From Proteles cristata cristata (taxonomy: Eukaryota > Chordata > Mammalia > Carnivora > Hyaenidae), in contig JAESUZ010002551.1 of the NCBI GenBank assembly GCA_017311185.1, positions 2,170,001-2,234,000 of the forward strand: 64,000 nt of DNA, given 5' to 3'. Position 1 is the first letter of the stretch, and each line of letters starts with the position of its first letter. The position numbers and the translations under genes were made by a program. Under the pieces are notes generated by a model. That model made no database searches. It was not told where the DNA came from and saw only the letters and a list, made by a program, of their open reading frames with translations. Below, piece by piece: positions 33,560-43,879 of the stretch.

Positions 33560-34310
33560 AAAGCGTAGGTTTCATTTACCACAAATAGAATCCGTGGCTG
33601 CCAACCACCCCCCTGACCCAACTGGGAGCAGGCTTGGCGAAGGCGCAGTCTCTCCAGCTCTAGCTCCTGGAAGAGCTCCCTCAAGAAACAAGCCAAAGTA
33701 TACAGGGTGGAGAGTCCCAAATACCACTACAAGTAGGGAAATAAAACCAAAGTCTCAACAAGAGAGACCAAGAGACACCATTAAAAGAACACTACCTGAG
33801 TGGATAGGCCCTGGGCAGTCAATAAGCCTTTTTTTTTTTTTTTTAATGTTTTTATTTTTTCTGAGCGAGACGGGGTGGGGGGGGAACGACAGCGTGAGCA
33901 GGGAAGGAACAGAGAGAGAGGGAGACACAGAGTCTGAAGCAGGCTCCAGGCTCTGAGCTAGTTGTCAGCACAGAGCCTGACGGGGGGCTTGAACCCACAG
34001 ACTGTGAGTTCGACACTTAACCGACTGAGCCACCCAGGAGCCCAATAAGCCTTCTTTAAGATAACAGTACTCGAAGCTGCAGAGCACATAACAAGCTTTT
34101 AAAACTGACAAGAGATAGAAAGCTAGCCAAAACGACGAAACACAAGAACTCTCCCCTAAAGAAATTCCAGGAAGAAGTGACAGCCAAAGAATTGCTCAAA
34201 ACAGATATAAGCAACATAACTGAACAAGAATTTAGAGCAACAGTCATAAAATAATCGCTGGGCTTGAAAAAGGCATGGAAGACATCAGAGAAGCTATGGC
34301 TACAAATAGA
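33560..34310 (+). mobile_element. L1 5'-end fragment (5' UTR / start of ORF1), SINE-interrupted
   Basis: Plus-strand sequence of the carnivore L1 5' region: a 5' UTR-like stretch at 33560-33820, a SINE insertion at 33831-34042, then A-rich ORF1-like sequence (aagaattccaggaagaagtg-type context) to about 34310. The frame is broken, and the rest of the L1 is absent downstream. Confidence 0.55.
33831..34042 (-). mobile_element. CAN-SINE in L1 5' fragment
   Basis: Duplication caataagcctt on both sides (33820 and 34043). G-rich interruption ggggtggggggggaac in the body. Confidence 0.94.
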
Positions 34311-35023
34311 ATCCAACCCATTGATTTTATGTTTTCTGAAAACACTTCTGCTTCAGTAGAAAAAGGCTCTCACATCCAGCAATTCCAGTGTTCCCAAACT
34401 TCTTGCAGTCCGCCTTTCCCTTCTTGCATTTCACCTTTCTGCCATATGTTCAGCTGACTCATGGTGTGTCATGGGTAAGATTCTATTCTCAAATGCCCAT
34501 TCTCAGTGCTTATCACTACTGAGCATATTACTGGAAAAAAGGCTACTCTTAACATAACTATTGAGCTACTGCCTCAGGGCTGGACACTGTGTAATTTGAG
34601 TGGTATGGAAATAGAGTCAAGTTTAGCTTTGTCTTGTGTGACCTGGAGGCAAATTAACATCATTAGGTGTCAGAACACAAGCAGACCAGAGGCTGGGGGT
34701 AGAGCATGCGGCTTGGAAAAAGATTAAAAAAGAAATAAAGTGACAAAATGTACTTTATATTAACCTATTATATTTTCATAAAAGTATTACCTCAAATGCT
34801 AATGAATACGTAAAGATTTAATAAACTTTAAAGCATTTTCTAAAAATGAGGATGCTGGAAGAGATAAGTAACAAGGTCTTTTCTAATGTTAACATCTTAT
34901 AATTCCAGAATAGCTTCTTGAAGTACTCATTAGCTCTTATCTTCAGATAAATACTACTGCCATACTTGTTTGTGGGATTCCTCTCCACTCTCACAACATG
35001 ACACATGCTTATGACCACAAGAA
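34311..35023. other. Unassigned intergenic DNA
   Basis: No repeat or gene landmark recognised. Confidence 0.4.
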
Positions 35024-35240
35024 CTATTTTATTTTTTCAATGCTTATTTATTTTGAGAGAGAGAGAGAGAGAACGGGCAAGGGAGGGGTAGAGAAAGAGG
35101 GAGACACAGAATCTGAAGCAGGCTCTAGCCTCTGAGCTGTCAGCACAGAGCCCGATGCGGGGCTCTCACCCACGAGCGGGTGAGATCATGAGCTGAGCTG
35201 AAGTCAGACGCTCAACTGACTGAGCCACCCAGGCGCCCCT
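35024..35240 (-). mobile_element. CAN-SINE adjoining an older SINE
   Basis: Head gagccacccaggcgcccc at 35222-35239. Tail tattttttcaatgcttattt. Confidence 0.92.
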
Positions 35241-35402
35241 ACTTTATTTAAATATTTATGTATTTATGTTTTTAAGTAGGCTTCATGTCCCAGTGCAGGG
35301 CACTGAGCCCAGTGCAGGGCTTGAACTCAACGACCTTGAGATCAAGACCTGAGCTAAGATCAAGAGTCAGCTGCCTAACCAACGGAGCCACCCAGGGCCC
35401 CC
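35241..35402 (-). mobile_element. Older short CAN-SINE subtype
   Basis: Body aagtaggcttcatg without the long GA stretch. Head ggagccacccagggcccc. accacaagaacta and ccaccaagaacta flank the pair of SINEs. Confidence 0.88.
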
Positions 35403-35741
35403 ACCAAGAACTACCTTAAATATCTCTTTTCCAAAACCACACAGGCCTGAGCCTGGCACTGCTATTTTAGGCCTCATGTGACTCTGATAGCCTTGCTCAT
35501 CACTTTGGGTGAGCACTTTGAACTTCCTTTATTTAGTGCTCTCCAGTTCCCAGTCAGACATGTTATTAGTTCACACTTGTATGCCCATGCGTCCCTCTGT
35601 CTGATTCTTCCCCTTCCTTGGCTGCTAATCTCCTTCTCCCTTTCTCTACTTGACAGCCTTCTGCTCAGATTCCTAAGTTCTAGACATGGCACTAGGTATA
35701 GTCTATCATTTTAATTTTTGCTATTCATACTTAGGGTTCTT

Positions 35742-35980
35742 TTTTTAAACTTTTTTTTTAAGGTTTTTTTTTTATTTATTTCTAGGAGAGAGAGAGAGAG
35801 AGAGAGAGACAGTGAGCAGGGGAGGGTCAGAGAGAGAGGGAGTCACAGACTGAAACAGGCTCCAGGCTCTGAGCTGGCAGTCAGCACAGAGCCCGACGCG
35901 GGGCTCGAACCCACGAACCGCGAGATCATGACCTAAGCGAAAGTCGGACGCTTAACCAACTAAGCCACCCAGGCGCCCCA
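35742..35980 (-). mobile_element. CAN-SINE, young
   Basis: Perfect duplication atacttagggttctt (35727-35741, 35981-35995). Confidence 0.96.
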
Positions 35981-36369
35981 ATACTTAGGGTTCTTAATCT
36001 GAGGTGTGTAGACACCTAGGTCCTGAGATTACCACACTTGCTATGCACTCCACATACTTGGAGGGTAGAGAATGACTATTTCCCTAAAGACGCAGAATCT
36101 GGGGCCCCACGGCTCCCTCCAATTCAGAAAGCCTGGGGTAACCTTTGGGAATCGGCATATGATACAAGCATTTCAGGTGTTCTGATGAAAATTGTAGCCC
36201 ATGCTTTGATCAAGGCTGAGAGGGTATATATGAATAAGCTTCAGGACATCTGTGAACCTCCGGATATTCTATTTACATTTTGTTTCTACCTGTTTATTTT
36301 TATTTCCCTGAGGGGAGGTTTTCATCAATTTATGGAATTCACTTGTTGATTTTGGTTTGTATTTTTTAA

Positions 36370-36563
36370 TTTTTTTAAAAATGTTTATTTATTATTGAGA
36401 CAGAAACACAGCATGAGTGGAGGAGTGGCAGAGAGAGACACACACAGAATCTGAAGCAGGCTCCAGGCTATGAGCTATCTGCACAGAGCCTGACACAGGG
36501 CTTGAACCCACGAGCGGTGAGATCATGACCTGAGCCGAAGTTGTATGCTCAACACAGGCGCCC
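36370..36563 (-). mobile_element. CAN-SINE with deleted head
   Basis: Body intact. Head shortened (cacaggcgccct). Confidence 0.88.
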
Positions 36564-36627
36564 TGAGTTCTGTTTGTATTGAGTAGAATGTTAGGTAAGG
36601 AGCAGTGCTCAGTAAATAGTTGCTTGT

Positions 36628-36838
36628 AGGATGCATTGGTGACTCAGTCAGTTAAGCATCTGACAGTTCAGGTCATGATCTCATGGTTTGTGACTTTGAG
36701 CTCAGCCAGCGTCGGGCTGTGCTGACAGCTCAGAGCCTGGAGCCTGCTTCCGATTCTCGGTCTCCTCTCTCTCTGCCCCTCCCCCGTTCATGCTCTGTCT
36801 CTTTCTCTCAAAAATAAAACATTAAAAATAAAAAAATA
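36628..36838 (+). mobile_element. CAN-SINE, old
   Basis: Head ggatgcattggtgactcagt. Tail aaaaataaaacattaaaaat. Confidence 0.88.
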
Positions 36839-38265
36839 CTTGTTTGTGTAGCTTGTCATATATGAATGTGTATGAAACACATGAAAAAAGAAGTGAACCC
36901 CATGCACACCAAAGCAAAGTCCACGATACTTGGAATGTGAAGAAAACTACAATAGTCAGCAGTTGGTGTCCACAAGTGTATCAAATTGCTTAATCACATT
37001 AAGTGTCCCAGCTAAGCAGCTTTAGTGCTGCAGGAGTCCGGATGGAATTGCAGCTGAGAAGGGTTCACAATGATTACACAAAGTGGAGACAGTGGAAAGG
37101 ATTTGAGAGGAAACAGGTGTGCAGTCAGCCTGGGTTGCTGGTAAACAGGTGAGAGAACGGGAACGGAAAGGAAGGTTTCCCACAGCAGTTTGTGTGTAAG
37201 ACAGAGTAGACAGCAGCCCAAAGACATGGTGAAAGCTGTTTTGTGTTCTAAGGACTCCTACAAGTTTTCCGCAGTGGATTGTAAATCCTACTCATGCCAG
37301 GATGCCTCCGGTTCCCCAGGGGACTTCTGCCCAGCAAGAGACATGGTCACGATGGGCCCTGCTTTGGGTCACCTGGTAACGCTCATTGGGAGTTTCTCAG
37401 AACTAGAAAGTAAGTAGGACCATGGACCTTGGACAGTATCACTTTATTTCCCAGAGAACGCTGAAGACTACCTGGGGTTTGCGTGATGAATCCTCGCACG
37501 ATTGAGAACACGTGTGTGCTAGATGCAGAAGTAGGTTTCTAGACCTTCTTGGCCTCTTTGCATCCAGCATACTTTACTTTGTTATTGGCTGCTTCCCAAA
37601 ATGACCACCTTTTTACTGTCTCCCCATTAAAGACAAGAAAATTATTTCTTCCATATGTTCACTTTACACACTGGGATGAAAGTAAAGATCTATTCTATAG
37701 ACTAGAGTTATTTATGTTACTTCATTACTTCTTAGTGACAGGTAATGACATAGTAGGCAGACCATGTCTGAGGACCCAAAGGGGGTCCTATAGGACCGGA
37801 GGGTCCTTGGCTTCATACAGGATATAAATCAAACATGAGCCAGGAAGAAGTGAGAGCAGAGTTAAATGAATAAAGTCAGTGATAGCATATAGCAGATAGC
37901 ATATCTTGGAGTGTCTGGGAGGCTCAGAAAAGGAAAAGTGAGTTTCTCTACTGCTTGGGATTAGGGTTTTGTATCATAAAGGGATCCAGGGTAGGGTCCA
38001 ATCAAAGTAAGTGTTATTCCATAAGTCACCGAAGATAGGGGCTATTGGCACCAGTGTCCACTGAGGTTGGTTCTTAAAGACGCTATCGGGCATATGGGGG
38101 CCTAGGACCCAACTCAGAGAATGATTAACTTTCTTGCATCCCCCTTGGAGTGGGAACATAGTAGCTTCTTTGGTTTACTCAGATGCAACATGAAATATAG
38201 AACATGAGCAAATGGGCCTAGCAGACAAGCAGCAGAGATGGAGCTTTTCTAAAATGGATTCCCTT
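36839..38265. other. Unassigned intergenic DNA
   Basis: About 1.4 kb between SINEs. Small frames (for example 37190-37417, 37549-37827) have no recognised domain. 37780-38160 has vague LTR character but no confirmed landmarks. It could contain lncRNA exons of the divergent transcript, which I cannot see from sequence. Confidence 0.35.
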
Positions 38266-38490
38266 TTGGGATCCTAGGTGGCCCAGTCAGTTGAGCCTCT
38301 GACTTTGGTTCAGGTCATGATCTTATGGTTCACGAGTTCGAGCCCTGCACTGGGCTCTGTGCTGTTGGCTTAGGGCCTGGAGCCTGCTTCAGATTCCGAG
38401 TCTCCCTCTCTCTCTCTGCCCCTCCCCTGCTTGCACGTGCTCTCTTTCCCTCTCTCTCAAAAATAAACATTAAAACAATTTTTTAAAAAT
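38266..38490 (+). mobile_element. CAN-SINE
   Basis: Duplication aaaatggattccctt (38251-38265, 38491-38505). Confidence 0.95.
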
Positions 38491-39085
38491 AAAATGGATT
38501 CCCTTCAGTTTCCCCATCACATTAGAGTTACAAGTCTTAGCAGTAAGCTAGATATGTAAGCTACATATGTAAGCTAGATATGTAAGCAGTAAGCTAGATG
38601 GATATGCAAGCTTCTAGTAATTTTATACTTATTATGGAACTTTCTGGACTCATCTGTAAGTACTTTTTCTATGTGTAGCATAGTGAGAAAGAGCTATGTA
38701 GGATTAAAAATGAAAACTCTTTTAAGACAACTTAAAAAAAAAAACTTATTATCACCACTTGTAGTACCTACAAATTTTTCCCCAGAAAAATATTTTGATT
38801 CACAATCAGTTCTTAATCTTGGAAAAACTAGTTATCAATGTCCTTCATGTGCCTGAAACATCTTCCTCACTAGCTAGTACCTCCCACATCACCCTAAGAA
38901 ATGTGAAGAAGTTAAAATTTAACTTGAACAGAACATCATTTGGAGTCTGCCATTAAAATATATATTGTGCACTGTGAAGAAAAATCACTTATCTGCTTTA
39001 AAGGATTATTAGTACATATGCTTAGCAGTACAACATATTTTAAAATCTTTTAAAAATATTTATTTTTTAATTTTTACAGCTTTTT

Positions 39086-39309
39086 TTTTCTTTTTCTTTT
39101 CTTTTTTTAATTTATTTCTAGGAGAGAGAGAGAGAGACAGCGTGAGCAGGGGAGGGTCAGAGAGAGAGGGAGTCACAGACTGAAACAGGCTCCAGGCTCT
39201 GAGCTGGCAGTCAGCACAGAGACCCACGCGGGGCTCGAATCCACGAACCGCGAGATCATGACCTAAGCGAAAGTCGGACACTTAACCGACTAAGCCACCC
39301 AGGTGCCCC
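39086..39309 (-). mobile_element. CAN-SINE, young, first of a three-SINE stack
   Basis: Duplication ttttacagcttttt (39072-39085, 39310-39323). Confidence 0.95.
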
Positions 39310-39323
39310 TTTTACAGCTTTTT

Positions 39324-39519
39324 CTTATGTTTATTTACTTTTGAGAGAGAGACAGAGTGCAAGTGGGAAGGGGCAGAGAGAGGAGAGACACAGGATCCAA
39401 AGAAGGCTCCAGGCTCTGAGCTGTCAGCAGAGCCCAATGCGGGGCTCAAACCCATAAACTGCAAGATCATGACTGAGCCGAAGTTGGACACTTAACCTAC
39501 CGAGCCACCCAAGCACCCC
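39324..39519 (-). mobile_element. CAN-SINE, second of stack
   Basis: Head gagccacccaagcacccc. Same orientation as its neighbours. Confidence 0.9.
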
Positions 39520-39703
39520 AATATTTATTTGTTTTTTAGAGAGAAAATAAGAGAGTGCATGTGCGTGGCAGAGAGGGAGAAAAAAATCCTAAGCAGGCTC
39601 CATGCCGACAGAGCAGAGCCTCCATGCAGGACTCCCATCTCAGGAACCATAAGATCATGACCTTAGTGGGTCGCTTAACCGACTGAGACACCCAGGTGCC
39701 CCT
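39520..39703 (-). mobile_element. CAN-SINE, third of stack, old
   Basis: Body gagagaaaataagagagtgc. Head gagacacccaggtgcccc. Confidence 0.88.
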
Positions 39704-40139
39704 CAGTATGTTTTAAAAGATTACATTTTCCCCCTACACACTCAAGTCTCTGTTCCCGTCATTTTCATTCAGTCCATATTTTTTCCTCTTTCAAGAGTCC
39801 AGGAATCTTTACAGAAATACTTTGTTTCCCTTTAAATCACTGTGAAGAATAGGAGAAACACAGTGAAGGCAAGAGACCCTAAATTCTATGCCACCAACAG
39901 AAATGAGCATGAAACTTTCAAGAGGTGCCAACATTCACCAGGAAGAAGAAAAAAAGTACGATGAAGGCTTTTGAGCAGCTTTTTATTTATTCATTCTCTT
40001 TAAGAATGCTATCTTGTAAGCCAATTGTAATTAACATCATCCAGAACACATTTACATACTATGAGAAATGTTCTTTATCACATCTTCAGAAGCAACTACT
40101 ACGAAATGTACAATTTCTTATTTGCAATCTTTTTGACCT

Positions 40140-41100
40140 GATACAGTTCAGTATTCAGAACTTTTATTCAACAACCTTGTGTGTCATATATTACGCAACA
40201 CATTCAGCAAGGGCTGGAGCTGCACCACAATCAAGCACATTAACAGTTCTGTAGAAAACTTAGGAATAATCAAGTGCATATTTAGTGTTACATGGCTTCA
40301 GTTCCGTTCACCTCAGATTTAACTACCAAGGGAGTTAGGAAAGACAGATAAAGGATTGGGACCTGTAATGATATGTTTGAAATCCGGTTCTATATATTTG
40401 ATACCTAGTTCACAGCCAGTGTTAACTGTTGGTCCTTTCTTCCACAAAAATGAAACAATGTATTTAAAATGAAAACTCAGTGTATTTTGTTTTAGGAGGT
40501 AAATGTAAAATAGCTTGGCCGGCGAAACTAAGCTAATCGCATTATGATCTTCTTAAACTTGTTAGCTCCGTTTGGGTTGAAAACTCCATTTTTTGGCGCA
40601 ACGGTAAAAAACATCAGATCAACCCCAAGCTTGCTGCGGAAGCATCCGTCGGGGCTTCACGGAACTTGGGCATCACGAAGAATTGCAGACGGGTAGGGAC
40701 GCCAGGGATGCTGCAGAGTGCTTGCAGCATTATCTACACTGGGCCAACTTCAGCCTCAGTAGATAAAGAGATTAAGTAGAGATCTGTGTGGTCACTGCTC
40801 TCTGGCTAGGACACAGGATAAACAACAAGATTCCTTTAAAAAGCATTGGTATAAATTCTTGCTTCAGTGAGTCGCACTGGGAGGGGTAAGGAGCGGCTGG
40901 CAAGGCAGAGTTAGGGAAACAGGGCACGAGTCCTGCCCGAATTGGATCAAGCTGAGTCTGAGCCATCAGTTCCTGCATCCGTCCCAGAATGTTGTGTACC
41001 TGCGTAGGCGGAGCGCTGCCGGTCCGAAGTCCGCCGCTGCGTCCCCGGGCTGGGCGCTGGGCTCCACCTGCTGCACGCAAGCAGTCAACTGCTGTCCGGC
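40140..41100 (-). ncRNA. TP53TG1: Candidate divergent lncRNA (TP53TG1-position transcript), 5' part
   Basis: In mammals the p53-inducible lncRNA TP53TG1 lies head-to-head with CROT and is transcribed away from it. The unique (non-SINE, non-L1) DNA from about 41.1 kb down to about 40.1 kb sits at that position. On the minus strand it has a possible donor CGCAG|gtacac (complement of about 41000). An AATAAA on the minus strand occurs near 40165. I cannot confirm exon boundaries or sequence identity, so the symbol rests on synteny. Short minus-strand frames (28-40 codons) exist at about 40520-40710 and have no recognised homology. An alternative is simple 5' flanking DNA of the CROT promoter. Confidence 0.35.
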
Positions 41101-41243
41101 AGGTCTGGGGCAGTTCCTCCGGCGTCGGGGGAGCCTCTCCTAGGCACGCAGCCTAGAACCCAGCCCCAGACAGAGGACGCCCGCAGGAGGCTGGGCTGGG
41201 TCCTACCACAGCGCAGGCCCGGCGGGTCCCAGGCTTCGAGGAC

Positions 41244-41580
41244 GGGGCGGGACCTTCGCGGCTTTCCGTCCACTCTTCGTTAGCCGGTGATTACGGGGCG
41301 GGACCCTCGCGGCTTTCCGTCCACTCTTCGTTAGCCGGTGATTACGGGGCGGGACCCTCGCGGCTTTCCGTCCACTCTTCGTTAGCCGGTGATTACGGGG
41401 CGGGACCCTCGCGGCTTTCCGTCCACTCTTCGTTAGCCGGTGATTACGGGGCGGGACCCTCGCGGCTTTCCGTCCACTCTTCGTTAGCCGGTGATTACGG
41501 GGCGGGACCCTCGCGGCTTTCCGTCCAATCTTCGTTAGCCGGTGATTACGGGGCGGGACCCTCGCGGCTTTCCGTCCAAT
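41244..41580. repeat. 51-bp GC-box minisatellite, about 6.6 tandem copies
   Basis: Tandem units start with GGGGCGGGAC at 41244, 41295, 41346, 41397, 41448, 41499 and 41550, so the period is exactly 51 bp and the last unit is about 31 bp. Units 2-5 look identical. Unit 1 differs at one base (ACCTTCGCGG for ACCCTCGCGG), and units 6 and 7 carry CCAAT where the others have CCACT. Each unit has one GGGCGG box and about seven CpGs. Because 51 is a multiple of three, the minus strand keeps a 182-codon open frame with a 17-residue repeat. I regard that frame as a by-product. The array abuts the probable CROT start region. Confidence 0.97.
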
Positions 41581-41790
41581 TCCCCCCTCCTGGGGGGAGG
41601 CGGCGGAGGGGGTCAGTGTGGTTGTGAGCTGCGACCGAGTAGGTGAAGCGGCGGCGTTGAGGACCCGCAGGCCCGACGGGGCAGCGCTCCCTCCCTCCCC
41701 ACCCCGTGGGGATGGTTGGGAACAGTTAAACTGCGTAGAACAGAGTTCCATAGGGTTGAACGGCAGAAGTGCCGGGACTTGGCCGGTATG
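41581..41790 (+). other. CROT: Probable CROT noncoding exon 1 / transcription start region
   Basis: The CROT ATG lies in an exon with its own 3' splice acceptor, so a noncoding first exon must lie upstream. The only CpG-rich sequence upstream is at about 41.0-42.1 kb, and CpG-island genes usually start inside it. Two plausible donors follow a GC-rich stretch: GAGTAG|gtgaag at 41643 and GGCCG|gtatgt at 41786. I cannot choose between them, and the true 5' end is unknown. No TATA box is evident, consistent with a CpG-island promoter. The minisatellite with repeated GC boxes ends directly upstream at 41580. Confidence 0.5.
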
Positions 41791-42401
41791 TGGTGTCGTC
41801 AGGCGTCTACGCCTGTCGGGGTCGGAGACGTACCCCTGGGGTTGGGCCGCTGGGCAGGTCCGTAGTGCTGCTTATTTGGATTTTTCTCACTTGGTGGCCT
41901 TCTGAGTGTGCAGAGTTGCTCTTGCTGTGGTGGGAGAAGTCTGCGCTCTCGTCGCTCTGCACCTGAATCTGCAGCCGAGCTTTAAACTCGTCGACCTGCG
42001 ACTGGGCGCGGGCTCCAGATACCCGGCACCGGGAGGCACTTTGTCTAATGAGAGTGTGATTATCCGAAACCTGGTGAATCCTGTAGCAATTGCTCGTCAG
42101 CTGTCTGGCAGATAGACTTTTTGGCATGCGTGCTGTGATCCCCAATAGTTTTAAATCTTGGGGCTTCACAGTCTCTAGCTTTCTTGTCTTCCACTTTTTT
42201 TCACCAGTTTGTTGTTGTTGGTGTTAATTTCCCGCTCCCTGCCCCCTGAGGTTGTCACGCTTGTTGCTTGCTTCCCACAGTCACCCGCCTAGTTCAAACC
42301 CCCTGTGTTTTCAAACAGGGTGGTTGCAGCAGGCTCCTGGAGGTCCTAAACAGTTCATCTTGGTGTACGGGTATGTGACCATGTCTGTCTGTCTGTCTTC
42401 C

Positions 42402-42445
42402 TTCCTTCCTTCCTTCCTTCCTTCCTTCCTTCCTTCCTTCCTTCT
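42402..42445. repeat. (TTCC)n microsatellite, CROT intron 1
   Basis: About 11 TTCC units, preceded by TGTC units, in unique intronic sequence just outside the CpG island. Confidence 0.95.
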
Positions 42446-42734
42446 ACTTGCTGTTGCCGATTCTCTTTTCCACTTGGGGTTTATATTTCGTGCCCCCAGG
42501 AAGCTTCCTGTAATTAAATGCAGTGTCATGATTTAATGCGTATATAGGTTATTTTAGAGTTACTTAATCTGTGGGGTTGAGCATTCCAAAACAGTCCTTG
42601 CTGAAAGGATCTGTTAATTCCTAGTTTCAGTGTGTACCTTTTGGCGAGTTAAGACTGGGAAACATCAGTTTTCTAGAGTCCATTAAGTACTAAGGGAAGT
42701 ATACAGAGAGAATGGCTTGTCTTTTCTGTATATG

Positions 42735-43310
42735 TGTATTAGATTCTTATTGCTGCCGTAGCACTTTACCACAAAAGCAGCTACACACACACACACACAC
42801 ACGCAAAAGAAAATCACAAATCGTTTATCTCACAGCTTCTACGCGTCTAAAGCCCAGGTAGGTTTAGCTGGGTACTCTGCTTAGCACCTCACAAAGCTGA
42901 AATAAAGGTTTCTATAGTTCTGGGCTCTTTTCTGGGGAAAAATCCACCTCTATGCTAAGTGAAGGTGCAGAATTCATGTTCTTGCAGGTGTAGGGCCGAT
43001 GATCCCATTTCCTTACTAGGCTCCAGCTGGGGGCTTTCTCAGTTCGGTAAGAGCACCTGTATCTTCATTGCCAGACAGACCTTTAATCCTTTTCATGTTT
43101 TTAATCTCCCTGACTCACCTACAGCCAGATGCTGGAGGAGCTTCTGCTCCTGGGGCCGCAAATGATTAGACCCACCTGCATAATCTAAGGTCCCCTGTGC
43201 TTTCTAGGACACCATGATCACAGTCATGGAAGTGATAATCTCATATTCACAGGTTCTGAGGAGTATAGGGGTGAAATCGTGGGAGCCATTCCTATAAGTT
43301 CTTCCTAGCA
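42735..43310. repeat. Ancient interspersed repeat remnant in CROT intron 1
   Basis: Begins gtgtattagattcttattgc, a common start of an ancient mammalian repeat, followed by a CA microsatellite (42783-42802) and decayed sequence to about 43310. Family not resolved. Confidence 0.4.
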
Positions 43311-43361
43311 TCATATGTTGGTCTCAACCAGATTGCTTTATTTTTATAGTGTGTGTGTTTT

Positions 43362-43548
43362 TTTAAAGTTTATTTATTTAGAGACCACCCGCCAGCAGAG
43401 GAGGGGAAGAGAAAAGAGAGAATTCCAAGCAGGCCCCTTGGTGTTTGTTCAGAGCCTGGTGGGGCTTGAACCCACGAATTGTGAGACCATGACCTGAGCC
43501 AGAATCAAGAATCGGACGCTTAACCAACTGAGCCACCTACGAGCCCCT
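43362..43548 (-). mobile_element. CAN-SINE, old, CROT intron 1
   Basis: Head gagccacctacgagcccc. Body lacks most of the GA run. Confidence 0.88.
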
Positions 43549-43582
43549 GTGGTGTGCTTTTGGAGGCATTTAAAAACAATCC

Positions 43583-43697
43583 TGGGGGCACCTGGCTGGC
43601 TCAGGAGAGCATCTGACTCTTGATCTTAGAGTGGTGAGTTCAAGCCCCACATTGGGTGTGGAGCCTATTTAAGAATAATAAAAAAAAATAAATAAGG
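43583..43697 (+). mobile_element. Short CAN-SINE subtype
   Basis: Head gggcacctggctggctcagg, ending ggagcctatttaagaataat without a CT body. Followed directly by an L1 3' end. Confidence 0.88.
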
Positions 43698-43876
43698 AGA
43701 GAGGCAAACCATGAGAGACTCTTGAATGCTGAGAACAAACTGAGGGCTGATGAGGGTGGGGGAGAGGGGAAGGGGAGTGATGGGCATGGAGGAGGGCACT
43801 TGTTGGGATGAGCCCTGTGTGTTATATGGAAACCAACTTGACTATAAACTATTTAAAAAAATAAAATAAATAAACC
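43698..43876 (+). mobile_element. Very short L1 3'-end insertion following a SINE
   Basis: About 180 bp of L1 3' UTR on the plus strand (ccatgagagactcttgaatg context through gtgtgttatatggaaaccaa) ending in an A/T-rich tail aaaataaaataaataaa. It follows directly on the tail of the short SINE at 43583-43697, either as a second insertion into that tail or as a composite. It lies in CROT intron 1. Confidence 0.8.
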
Positions 43877-43879
43877 GTT

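Larger units (their letters stand above)
40970..42110. promoter_or_regulatory. CpG island, likely bidirectional CROT / TP53TG1 promoter
   Basis: Dense CpG and high GC over about 1.1 kb, in sharp contrast to the AT-rich, CpG-poor surroundings. It includes many GGGCGG boxes, the 51-bp minisatellite and the likely CROT first exon. In human and other mammals this interval separates CROT (+ strand) from the divergently transcribed lncRNA TP53TG1. That arrangement is established for the locus. Its presence here is inferred from position. Confidence 0.8.

Noticed and set aside
36038..36349. 103-residue plus-strand frame near 36 kb
   Set aside because: No recognised domain, and no acceptor or donor pattern that links it to other exons. 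It could not be supported as a gene.
37190..37417. 75-residue Cys-containing frame
   Set aside because: No family recognised and no conserved cysteine spacing that I know.
41244..41580. CRISPR-like array of regularly spaced repeats
   Set aside because: The whole 51-bp unit repeats with no variable spacers, and the genome is mammalian. It is a minisatellite.
41203..41751. 182-codon minus-strand frame as a real protein gene
   Set aside because: It exists because the repeat unit is a multiple of three with no stop. No recognised domain, and it overlaps promoter DNA.
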